A stretch of DNA of 37,049 nucleotides from CAXBMB01 sp963976695. Its GTDB lineage: Bacteria; Pseudomonadota; Alphaproteobacteria; Kiloniellales; DSM-21159. Under the pieces are notes generated by a model. That model was not told the origin of the DNA and did no database searches. It worked only from the letters and a program-made list of their open reading frames with translations. The stretch is taken from contig CAXBMB010000037.1 in NCBI GenBank assembly GCA_963976695.1, forward strand, positions 1 to 37,049. Reading direction: 5' to 3'. A program made the translations under genes and the position numbers. Of the stretch, positions 22,055-29,358 are shown piece after piece (position 1 is the first letter of the stretch; each line of letters opens with the position of its first letter).

Positions 22055-22909
22055 TTAGCGCTTGCGCAGCCAAAGGCTGGTTTCGCGCGCGCCGGGCCGC
22101 AGCTCCAGCGCCCCGGCGACCGAGGCTTCCACCGCCGCCGTCATCCGGCTGGCCACGTAGTGGCTGGACCAGAGCACCTCCCACTGTCCGGAGAAGATCA
22201 GCGGCAAGAAGCCCAATTGTTCGTTGTAGCCCCGCCAATCCCAAGCCGCCGGATAGTCGTCCGGTAAGAAAATATCATGCACCTGCAACAGGATGCCGGA
22301 CGGCAACTTCGGCAACAGGCGGCCAAAAAAGACATCCAGGTCGGTGCCAGGCATGAGGATATGGCTGGAATCAAGCGAAAGCACATCGCCCGCCCGCAAC
22401 GCCTCGATGGCCGACCAAGAGGCCTTTTGCAGCACCTGCCGCTCCAGGGTCAGGTTAAGGCCGGCCAAATCGGCCCGCGGCATGGGGTCGATGGCGGTCA
22501 CGCCGGTCTCCAGGTTGCCGTCGCGGATGGCGCGCATGATAAAACGGGTGGAGTGGCCCGAGCCGACCTCGACGAGCCGGCGGGGGCGATGGGCGCGCAC
22601 CAGCGTGTAAAGCATGGCGGCGTCCAGTCGGGGAAACCAGTCTTGGGCGAAGCGCGGCTCGGGCGGGCGATGGTGGCCAAGGGCCCGCAGACTCTCGCCA
22701 TAGCCGTCCATCAGCGCCAGCAGATCGGCAAAGGCCGGCTGCAAATCCTGGAACAGCGCCTCGACCTCGCGATAGCCGGGCCGGGACCCGGCCGGCGTCA
22801 GGCTGTCGGCATAGCGGTAGGGAATGAAAAAGCCCCGGCGGGCCAAGCCCAAGAGGGTTGGCAAGCCAAGCTTAAGGCGCCGCCAGCGGCCGCGCAGGGA
22901 GGTTGACAC
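22055..22909 (-). CDS. SAM-dependent methyltransferase-like protein (Methyltransf_24 type)
   Basis: 284 residues. Class I methyltransferase signature LVEVGSGHSTRFIMRAI near 111-127, with an acidic residue at the end of the next strand (TAIDPMPRADL) and SLDSSHILMPGTDLDVFF, QVHDIFLPDDYP further on, a pattern seen in methyltransferase family 24 proteins and in hydroxylases' companion methylases. The substrate is unknown. The start is GTG at 22909 with only a weak ribosome site; no better start is seen. The N-terminus (about 1-60) has a basic segment and precedes the catalytic domain. It is 74 bases upstream of the cyclase gene on the same strand, possibly one transcript. Confidence 0.75.
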   Translation of the reverse strand: MSTSLRGRWRRLKLGLPTLLGLARRGFFIPYRYADSLTPAGSRPGYREVEALFQDLQPAFADLLALMDGYGESLRALGHHRPPEPRFAQDWFPRLDAAMLYTLVRAHRPRRLVEVGSGHSTRFIMRAIRDGNLETGVTAIDPMPRADLAGLNLTLERQVLQKASWSAIEALRAGDVLSLDSSHILMPGTDLDVFFGRLLPKLPSGILLQVHDIFLPDDYPAAWDWRGYNEQLGFLPLIFSGQWEVLWSSHYVASRMTAAVEASVAGALELRPGARETSLWLRKR

Positions 22910-22961
22910 CGTGAAAAATTCCCAAAGTAAAAACTAAAAGATTGCATCCCTGCTACCGGCG

Positions 22962-22992
22962 GTCGGTGGTCGGTAGTAGGTGATCGGTGGTC
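22962..22992. repeat. Short direct repeats of GGTCGGT/GGTGATCGGTGGTC type
   Basis: The stretch carries CGGTGGTC twice (about 22966 and 22984) and GGTCGG units between them, in the 150-base gap between the methyltransferase and hydrolase genes. Function unknown; could be slippage. Confidence 0.35.
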
Positions 22993-23059
22993 AACCCACA
23001 TCATGGCTGGCGCCGGAGCGGAAGAAAAGACCGGCCGCACAGGCCGGCGCGACGTCGCG

Positions 23060-23908
23060 TCACGCGCTCAAAACCAAACCCTCGCGGGCAACGACGGTGC
23101 CGGGGCGCAGCGCGGCGGCTTGGGCGGCGATCTCGTCCATGAACGCGTCGTCATGCGAAGGATCGTGGTGGAAGATCACCAGGTTCTTCGCCCCGGCGGC
23201 CGCCACCAACCGCAGGCCTTCCTGCCAGGTGGAATGGCCCCACCCCTTGAATTTCCGCTGATATTCCTCATCGGTATAGCTGCAGTCGTAGATCACATAG
23301 TCGGCGCCCGCGATCAGTTCGGCGATCGCCGGATCCGGGCCGTTGTCGAGATGTTCCGTATCGGTGATATAGCAGATCGCCCGGCCGCCGTACTCCACCC
23401 GATATCCCGTTGCCCGGTTTGGGTGATTGAGCGCAGTGGTTTTCAGGTCGATTGCGGCGCTGGGGTGAAGTTGGTCACCCGCCTGGAAATCCAGATAGTG
23501 GACATCGGCGGCGAAAATTTCCGGCGGCACGGGAAAGATCGGATCGGCCATGAAGGTGCAGAGCACGTTTTTCAACGAGCGTTCAGGGGCCAGGTTTCCG
23601 GCGTGCAGGCGAATTTTATTGCGTGAATCGAAGAACGGGCCAAAGAAGGGAATGCCGGCAATATGATCGATATGGGTGTGGGTCAGGAAGATATCGAAAT
23701 CCATGCCGCCACAGGCGTTTTGTTCCGAACAGAGGCTGGCGCCCAAAGACCGTAACCCTGTTCCGGCATCGAAAATCAGCAGCCGGCTACCGCAACGAAT
23801 TTCCAGGCAAGAGGTGTTGCCGCCATAGCGCGCAAAATCATGGCCCGGACAGGCGATTGAGCCCCGGACCCCCCAAAACTTGACCGTGAAATCACTTTCG
23901 TTGCTCAC
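23060..23908 (-). CDS. Metallo-beta-lactamase-fold hydrolase (PhnP/cyclic phosphodiesterase-like, COG1235)
   Basis: 282 residues. The N-terminal pattern VKFWGVRGSIACPG with YGGNTSCLEI, the metal motif HTHIDH (77-82) and later HPNRATGYRVEYGG, ITDTEHL and FHHDPSHDD mark the branch of the metallo-beta-lactamase superfamily that includes PhnP and cyclic-nucleotide phosphodiesterase-like proteins. It is likely a cytoplasmic two-metal phosphodiesterase; the substrate is not determined. Start: GTG 23908 is chosen because AAGGAG lies eight bases upstream; the GTG at 23917 would overlap that site. It shares a strand with the cyclase and the response regulator genes, so a role in cyclic-nucleotide turnover is tempting but unproven. 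Confidence 0.82.
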   Translation of the reverse strand: MSNESDFTVKFWGVRGSIACPGHDFARYGGNTSCLEIRCGSRLLIFDAGTGLRSLGASLCSEQNACGGMDFDIFLTHTHIDHIAGIPFFGPFFDSRNKIRLHAGNLAPERSLKNVLCTFMADPIFPVPPEIFAADVHYLDFQAGDQLHPSAAIDLKTTALNHPNRATGYRVEYGGRAICYITDTEHLDNGPDPAIAELIAGADYVIYDCSYTDEEYQRKFKGWGHSTWQEGLRLVAAAGAKNLVIFHHDPSHDDAFMDEIAAQAAALRPGTVVAREGLVLSA

Positions 23909-24025
23909 AGCGCCCACTCCTTCAGCCGGACCAGATCACGGCGCTGTTTCGCCCGGATTTTCGTTGGCCGACTTTACCTGGATTCCTGTGATCGGGGGCG
24001 CGGCTTACGGGGTTAATCGTTGTCA

Positions 24026-24721
24026 TCAAGGCACCAACCGATAACCACCAGGTTCGGTGACCAGAATTTCCGCGTTGGAGGGATCGGGCTCAATCTTCTG
24101 TCGCAGGCGGTAAACGTGGGTTTCCAGCGTATGGGTGGTGACGCCGGCGTTATATCCCCAAACCTCTCCCAACAGGGTATCGCGCCCCACGGTTTTGTCG
24201 CCGGCCCGATAGAGATATTTGAGGATGGCGGTTTCCTTTTCCGTCAAACGAACTTTCTTGCCGTTTTCATCTTGCAGCAAAATCTTCGCCGCCGGTCGGA
24301 AGGAATAGGGCCCGATGGTGAAGACCGCGTCTTCACTCTGTTCATGCTGGCGCAACTGGGCGCGCAGCCGCGCCAACAGCACCCCCAGGCGAAAGGGCTT
24401 GGTCACATAGTCATTGGCGCCGCTTTCCAGCCCCAGGATGGTGTCGGCGTCGGAATCCATCGCGGTAAGCATGATCACCGGCGCCTTCACACCGCTGCGC
24501 CGCAGCAGGCGGCAGGCCTCGCGGCCGTCCATGTCCGGCAGGCCCACATCCAGCAAAATCGCGTCAAAATATTCGCTTTTCGCCAGTTCCAGGGCTTCGC
24601 TCGCGGTTTTCGCCTCGATGGTCACGAACTCTTCATGCAGCCGCAACTGCTCGCACAAAGACGCGCGCAGCGACTCATCATCGTCGACCAGAAGGATTTT
24701 TTTCGCCGTTGTGTTACGCAT
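24026..24721 (-). CDS. OmpR/PhoB-type response regulator, no adjacent kinase
   Basis: 231 residues. The receiver domain (about 7-120) has the acid pocket DDD at 13-15, phospho-acceptor D58 in ILLDVGLPDMDG, T86 and K108 in GANDYVTKPF. The C-terminal winged helix (about 135-231) has LTEKETAILKYLYRA and VWGYNAGVTTHTLETHVYRLRQKIE, ending GGYRLVP. The sequence reminds me of CenR, an alphaproteobacterial regulator of envelope genes, but I cannot confirm that without a search. No histidine kinase gene lies on either side. ATG 24721 has no strong ribosome site. The hydrolase gene follows 117 bases downstream. Confidence 0.9.
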   Translation of the reverse strand: MRNTTAKKILLVDDDESLRASLCEQLRLHEEFVTIEAKTASEALELAKSEYFDAILLDVGLPDMDGREACRLLRRSGVKAPVIMLTAMDSDADTILGLESGANDYVTKPFRLGVLLARLRAQLRQHEQSEDAVFTIGPYSFRPAAKILLQDENGKKVRLTEKETAILKYLYRAGDKTVGRDTLLGEVWGYNAGVTTHTLETHVYRLRQKIEPDPSNAEILVTEPGGYRLVP

Positions 24722-24773
24722 TGCTTGTCACATACGACCCTTTGACTAGAAGTTCAATATGAGGTCCTGATAA

Positions 24774-25646
24774 TTAGACCAGTTTTCCATTTTTCACCAA
24801 AGTGAGAACCGCATTGTACAGAGGGTGCCCTTCCTCACAAAGCGCGTCCACTGCCGAGAAATGGTGACGCGCCGGCAACTCTACAATCCTTATCGGCGAA
24901 TTTGCCTGTCGGCACGCCTCGGCAAAGTCTTCCTGCTGCGCCTTGAATTCCTCCGGTTCCTGCGCGCCGACCGTCAGAATGGTGGCGATGGGACGGCGTG
25001 ACGGCAATCGCTGCGGGCTGGCCGAGGCCACCGCCTCGGGCGTCAGGCGCAACACTGCTTGATGGTAGCAGGCCGCCAGCGGCGCCAACTCGTAAAGTCC
25101 GGAAATGCAGCACGCCCCGGTGAGCAGATCGGCGGGCAACCCACGCGCCGTCCAGTCGGTTCGCATCGCCATGGCGGTTAAGTGCGCGCCGGCGGAATGA
25201 CCCGCCACTACCATCCGCCGCCGGTCGAACGCCAGGTCGCGCCGGACATAGAGCCAGCAAATCGCCGCCTGCACATCGTCGACAATATCGGGGATCGTCA
25301 CCTGCGGACACAGCCGGTAGTTGATCATTGCTACCGATACACCCGCCTTGGTAAAGGCCGGCGCCCAGGCGGAAAAGTCATCCTTGCTCAACGCCTGCCA
25401 ATAGCCGCCATGAACAAAGATCAACAGCGGCGATCCCGGCCCGGCATCGAAGAAATCCAAACGATGGCGCGGATCCGCGCCATAGGACAGGTTCAGCCGA
25501 TCCCCCGCGCCGGCGGCCCGGCGCACCGCGGCGCTATCCTCAGCCCAACGGCGAAAGATCTCCAGATGTTCCGGCGTTCTTTCTCGCAAGTTGAACTGGC
25601 GATCCAACCCGTCCTGGTCATAGCCTCGCCACAGCGCCTCGGTCAT
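24774..25646 (-). CDS. Alpha/beta hydrolase, kynurenine formamidase-like
   Basis: 290 residues. Oxyanion motif HGGYW at 79-83, nucleophile elbow GHSAG at 149-153 (Ser151), a possible acid in VGAQEPEEF (227-235) and the catalytic histidine in RHHFSAVD (260-267). The HGGYW form and overall layout match arylformamidases, which hydrolyse N-formylkynurenine, and related small esterases. No other tryptophan-degradation gene (kynU, kynA) is visible nearby, so the substrate is uncertain. ATG 25646 has GAGG nine bases upstream and is preferred to the long in-frame extension to 25829, which looks non-coding. Confidence 0.85.
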   Translation of the reverse strand: MTEALWRGYDQDGLDRQFNLRERTPEHLEIFRRWAEDSAAVRRAAGAGDRLNLSYGADPRHRLDFFDAGPGSPLLIFVHGGYWQALSKDDFSAWAPAFTKAGVSVAMINYRLCPQVTIPDIVDDVQAAICWLYVRRDLAFDRRRMVVAGHSAGAHLTAMAMRTDWTARGLPADLLTGACCISGLYELAPLAACYHQAVLRLTPEAVASASPQRLPSRRPIATILTVGAQEPEEFKAQQEDFAEACRQANSPIRIVELPARHHFSAVDALCEEGHPLYNAVLTLVKNGKLV

Positions 25647-25956
25647 ATTTTTCGCCTCTTCCCGTTCCGCAACTCTCGCCCTTGTTAGGTTCTTTCGCCA
25701 CCGGGCGGAAAAAATCAAGCTGACTTTTGCCGCGCCCCTCCCCATCTCAGGGGTCTGTTCGCGCGGCGCCGACAACGGGCGCGACCCGATCCCGGATCGC
25801 TGCGCCCACCGATCCGACCCCTGCGCCACCCGTGCGCCCTGGTTTTTTTCGGCTTTTCACAACCGGGACAGGGCGGAACCTCCTCGCTGCCCCGTGACAG
25901 GTCGCCGGTAACGCACTAAAGTAAGCCCAATTCTATCCCCGCGAATAGACGATCTG
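25647..25956. other. Divergent intergenic region upstream of ribA
   Basis: 310 bases between the hydrolase and ribA starts. I looked for the conserved blocks of an FMN riboswitch and saw none. A small inverted repeat, TCTAT/ATAGA (about 25933-25950), lies just before ribA. Otherwise only T-rich and C-rich patches are seen. Confidence 0.5.
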
Positions 25957-27120
25957 GTGAGTCTATTTGAACGGATGTTGCTTTCGAGTAAAGACTTGAT
26001 GATCGACATTTTTGCCGGCAATCCCCTTTTGGCCGAAGACAGCCCGGTCGACCCTGCGGTGGCGCGGGTGGTTGATCGGGCGATTGGCGACCTGCGGCGC
26101 GACCTGCCGGTCCGCCTCTTGGACGCCCGAGGCGAAGCCTATCTCCTGCTGGCCGCCGACAGTTTGGCCCAACCGAGTTTTTCAGCCCTGGTCGGGACCG
26201 CAGCCGGCGCCGCCTATCTCCTGCTCACCAATCGGCGTACGGCCTTTTTGGGTCTGGAGAGCGCCGCGCCGGTGGTGGCTTTCGATGTCAGCGGACTGAC
26301 CGCGCGCAAGGTGCTGCAACTGGCCAATCCAACGGTTAACGAGGATCCCTTCACCGGGCAACTGCCAGCGCAGGCGAGCTTGCCGGCCGACGTGATGCTG
26401 GCCGCCATTTCCCTGGCCAAGTCGGCCCGGCTGTTGCCGGCGATGATCATCGCCCGCGATGACCATATCGCCCGCCCCACCCTGCTGACCGTGACCCAGG
26501 AGCAGGCGCTCCACTACCGGGAAAAGGCAAGCCGATCGCTGACCCAGGTGGCCGACGCTCGTGTGCCGCTTTTTGACTCGGAAAACACCCGCATCATTGC
26601 TTTTCGACCCGCCGATGGCGGGCGCGAGCACCTGGCCATCCAGGTCGGCGAACTGCGCCCCGATCAGGCGCCGCTCATTCGTCTGCACTCCGAATGCTAT
26701 ACCGGCGATCTGTTGGGGTCGCTTCGCTGCGACTGCGGCGACCAACTCCGCGGGTCGATTCAAGCCATGGCGGTAGAAGGCGCGGGGCTGCTGCTTTATC
26801 TTGCCCAGGAAGGCCGGAACATCGGCCTGGTCAACAAGCTACGGGCCTACACCATGCAGGATCGGGGCTCGGACACGCTGGACGCCAACGAAATTCTCGG
26901 CTTCGAGGCCGATGAGCGGCTGTACCACCCGGCAGCGGAAATCCTCCGTCATCTCGGCATTAACCAGGTTCGGTTGTTAACCAACAATCCGGAAAAGGTG
27001 ACCGGCTTGACCGACTGTGGGGTGGAGGTCACTGCGCGGGTGCCGCATTTCTTCCCGGCAAACGGTCACAACGAGGCCTACCTCAAGACCAAGGCGCAGC
27101 GCTTCGGCCACCACCTCTAA
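25957..27120 (+). CDS. ribA: GTP cyclohydrolase II with N-terminal extension
   Basis: First step of riboflavin synthesis: GTP to 2,5-diamino-6-ribosylamino-pyrimidinone phosphate plus formate and pyrophosphate. The C-terminal ~200 residues are a complete RibA: RLHSECYTGDLLGSLRCDCG with the three zinc cysteines, YLAQEGRNIGL with the catalytic arginine, LRAYTMQDRGSDTLDAN, GFEADERLY, and LTNNPEKVTGL. The N-terminal ~190 residues replace the DHBP synthase domain of RibBA-type proteins but lack its obvious catalytic motifs, so this part is probably degenerate or a separate structural domain; enzymes of about this length occur in related bacteria. The start is uncertain: GTG 25957 (387 residues), ATG 25975 or ATG 25999; none has a good ribosome site. 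Confidence 0.92.
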   Translation: MSLFERMLLSSKDLMIDIFAGNPLLAEDSPVDPAVARVVDRAIGDLRRDLPVRLLDARGEAYLLLAADSLAQPSFSALVGTAAGAAYLLLTNRRTAFLGLESAAPVVAFDVSGLTARKVLQLANPTVNEDPFTGQLPAQASLPADVMLAAISLAKSARLLPAMIIARDDHIARPTLLTVTQEQALHYREKASRSLTQVADARVPLFDSENTRIIAFRPADGGREHLAIQVGELRPDQAPLIRLHSECYTGDLLGSLRCDCGDQLRGSIQAMAVEGAGLLLYLAQEGRNIGLVNKLRAYTMQDRGSDTLDANEILGFEADERLYHPAAEILRHLGINQVRLLTNNPEKVTGLTDCGVEVTARVPHFFPANGHNEAYLKTKAQRFGHHL

Positions 27121-27262
27121 CCGCCCCAGCCCAAGCCCCGCCCAACCCGGCAGGCAAATTTTCCCCCCAGCGGCGGGCAAGCAGCCGGAAAATCTTGCCA
27201 TCCGGCAATCCCTTCCCTAAGCCCACCCTAATAAAAATAAGCTCCATCAAATAGTTAGCGCT

Positions 27263-27278
27263 TGGCCCGCTCCTTGCT
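27263..27278 (+). promoter_or_regulatory. Near-consensus sigma-54 (-24/-12) promoter
   Basis: TGGCCCGCTCCTTGCT fits TGGCACG-N4-TTGCW with one mismatch and exactly ten bases between the invariant GG and GC. Transcription would begin near 27289, practically at the ATG (27290) of the next gene, predicting an almost leaderless mRNA. An AT-rich stretch lies just upstream (27220-27255). Confidence 0.6.
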
Positions 27279-27289
27279 TCGGCACGGTC

Positions 27290-28690
27290 ATGGCACGCAC
27301 TGACTTCGACCCCTTTACCCGTCCGCCGGTCGGCGAGCTGAAGCGCTATACGGGAGCTGAGCAAAGCGGGTCGCTGGACTCCGCCTTCAACGATTTGGTC
27401 GATGTGATCAACCCGCTCCAACAGCTGCCGATCATTTCCACGCTCTATCGCGAGATCACCGGCGATGCCATTTCCGGCCAGGCCCGGATCGTCGGCGGCA
27501 GCCTTTTTGGCGGCCCGATCGGCGCGGCGTTTGCCCTGGGCAATGAATTGATCAAACAGATCAGCGGCGCCGATTTGGGTGAACAGGCGGTCAAGGCCCT
27601 GCTGGACCGGGATCCGGCGACCGCCGGCCAACCGGGCCAAGGCCCGATCCAGGTTGCCGGTTGGCAAGACCTTCAGTCGGTGGAGCGCGGCACCGCCGGT
27701 TTCGCGGCGTTTGATCCCTTGGGCGCGGCCAGGAAAAGCTTCGACAGCAACGGCACGGCCCTGGCGCTGGCAACGGCAGCGCCCCCGACCGCGCCGCCCA
27801 GCCCCGCCACCGCTGATGTGGCCAGCGATTCCGATATTTCCAGTGACGCGCGTCCCCAAACCGTCGACATTCCCTTGACCGGCTTGGCGGCGCTGGCGGC
27901 TTTCGCCGCCGATCAGCAGCCCCGCCCCTTGCCGGCGGGGCCGGCCGCCGGCGCGGCCGCAGTCACAGGCGCAAGCGCAAGCCGCAAGCCGTCCGAATCC
28001 GAAAGCGCCAGTCAAGCAATGTTGAATGCCTTGCCGTTCCGCCCGGCAACCGGACTCCCGTCGCGCGGCCCGGCAGACCCTGAGGTCGCCGATCCGGCGC
28101 GCGATCGCCCCGCCGCCCTGCAAAGCGCCGCGACCCAGGCGATGGTGACCTCGCTGCTGGATGCGGAGACCGCCATGCAACAGCAGGCCCAGTTGCAACA
28201 GACCCCGACTGCCGGTGACGCCAACAACCTCGGCGTCGCTGCGACAGCGCCGGATGGCCCGGATGGCCAGCTGACCGGCACCGCCGCGTTGGCGGCCTTC
28301 GCCGCCGATCTGCGCCAACTTGGCGCGCAGGCCCAGGATCTGGCGCCGACCGACACGGAAAAACCCGACGCCCCCGCCGACCGTCCGCCCAACCCACAGC
28401 TGGCCGCCAGCTATCCGCCGAAAAGCGCGTTCATGCCGCTGGAGCCAAAAAATTGGCTGGCCCGCCCGCCCTCGACTCGCAGTCAAGCCAAGATCGCCAC
28501 AAGTCAGCAGGCGGTGGCGCGAAAGGGCGCCGAGGCGTACAGCAAGGCGGCCGCCCGCCTGACACAGACCGAAAACCTGATGGGATCGGATCCGGTCAAC
28601 TCCGGCGGCGTGGCCAGCAAGATGCTGGACGCCTTGGTGAAATACGAAGCCATGACCAAACAACAGGCCCAGCAAGCCGAGGTTTTTTGA
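27290..28690 (+). CDS. Ala/Pro/Gln-rich protein with conserved N-terminal segment, unknown function
   Basis: 466 residues. Residues 33-88 (FNDLVDVINPLQQLPIISTL to FALGNE, with a glycine-rich hydrophobic hairpin SLFGGPIGAAFALG) look like a conserved segment I have seen in alphaproteobacterial hypotheticals; a short membrane-inserting hairpin is possible. The remainder is low-complexity. It contains the same 12-residue motif twice with one change: TGLAALAAFAAD (197-208) and TGTAALAAFAAD (329-340). A more ordered tail (about 395-466) is helical and charged (KGAEAYSKAAARLTQTENLM, KMLDALVKYEAMTKQQAQQ). No signal peptide. The start at ATG 27290 follows a sigma-54-like promoter; no ribosome site is seen. 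Function unknown; sigma-54 control in this group often points to motility or nitrogen genes, but nothing here proves either. Confidence 0.72.
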   Translation: MARTDFDPFTRPPVGELKRYTGAEQSGSLDSAFNDLVDVINPLQQLPIISTLYREITGDAISGQARIVGGSLFGGPIGAAFALGNELIKQISGADLGEQAVKALLDRDPATAGQPGQGPIQVAGWQDLQSVERGTAGFAAFDPLGAARKSFDSNGTALALATAAPPTAPPSPATADVASDSDISSDARPQTVDIPLTGLAALAAFAADQQPRPLPAGPAAGAAAVTGASASRKPSESESASQAMLNALPFRPATGLPSRGPADPEVADPARDRPAALQSAATQAMVTSLLDAETAMQQQAQLQQTPTAGDANNLGVAATAPDGPDGQLTGTAALAAFAADLRQLGAQAQDLAPTDTEKPDAPADRPPNPQLAASYPPKSAFMPLEPKNWLARPPSTRSQAKIATSQQAVARKGAEAYSKAAARLTQTENLMGSDPVNSGGVASKMLDALVKYEAMTKQQAQQAEVF

Positions 28691-28718
28691 TCGACCGGCT
28701 GGCGAGACTGTGATCTTC

Positions 28719-28756
28719 TGACAAGAAGCGCAGGACGCTTCTTTGCAAAGAGATCG
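28719..28756. repeat. Hairpin-bearing dispersed repeat, copy C
   Basis: Perfect 8-pair hairpin: AAGAAGCG (28723-28730), loop CAGGA, CGCTTCTT (28736-28743), then TTGC. It shares the GAAGCG...CGCTTCTTTGC core with copy B (16195-16248). A second palindrome, CTTTGCAAAG, overlaps at 28741-28750. It follows the stop of the Ala-rich protein gene by about 30 bases and precedes the L,D-transpeptidase gene. Confidence 0.6.
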
Positions 28757-28776
28757 CACACCAGGTCACCGCCCGC

Positions 28777-29319
28777 ATGGATTTAATTGTAACGCCGGAC
28801 CACAAAGGCGGGTGGCACGCCCGCCAAGACGACCAGCTGTACGCCTGCGCGCTTGGCAGAAACGGCGCGGTACCGGCCGCCGAAAAACGTGAAGGCGACG
28901 GCGCGTCGCCCTTGGGCCACTGGCACGTACAGCGCGTACTCTACCGGCCAGACCGGGGCGCGCCACCCGACTGTCTTTTCAGCCGGCAAGAAATCCGCGC
29001 CTGCGACGGCTGGTGTGATGCCCCGGAGGACCGCAACTACAATCAACAGGTGGCGCTTCCCTATCGGGCAAGCCACGAAGTTTTATGGCGCGATGACCGG
29101 CTCTATGACGTGCTGGTTGTCCTCGACCACAACAGCGATCCGACGCTTCCCGGCCGTGGCAGCGCGATCTTCTTGCATTGCGCCAAACCCGGTTATCCGC
29201 CCACCGCCGGCTGCGTGGCGCTGGCCAGGCCCGACCTGGAGGCGGTGCTCAAGCGGTTCGAGCTCGGCGACGCGGTGGTCATTTCCCAAACGCCGTCCGG
29301 CCCGGGTGCGATCGACTGA
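28777..29319 (+). CDS. L,D-transpeptidase family (YkuD) protein
   Basis: 180 residues, a single YkuD-type catalytic domain. The active-site region IFLHCAKPGYPPTAGCVAL (about 129-147) has the conserved histidine and the catalytic cysteine in TAGC. Family members make 3-3 cross-links in peptidoglycan or attach lipoproteins to it, using the cysteine. No signal peptide is apparent, so either it is exported by an unusual route, or it belongs to the branch (COG3786-like) often predicted without one. ATG 28777 has no strong ribosome site; AGG in CACCAGGTCACC is the nearest candidate. Convergent with yggS. Confidence 0.82.
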   Translation: MDLIVTPDHKGGWHARQDDQLYACALGRNGAVPAAEKREGDGASPLGHWHVQRVLYRPDRGAPPDCLFSRQEIRACDGWCDAPEDRNYNQQVALPYRASHEVLWRDDRLYDVLVVLDHNSDPTLPGRGSAIFLHCAKPGYPPTAGCVALARPDLEAVLKRFELGDAVVISQTPSGPGAID

Positions 29320-29358
29320 GAAAGACCCGTCGGACGCGTCGACCCTGTCGATCCGAGG

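Noticed and set aside
25647..25956. FMN riboswitch upstream of ribA
   Set aside because: None of the conserved RFN-element blocks could be found in this gap.
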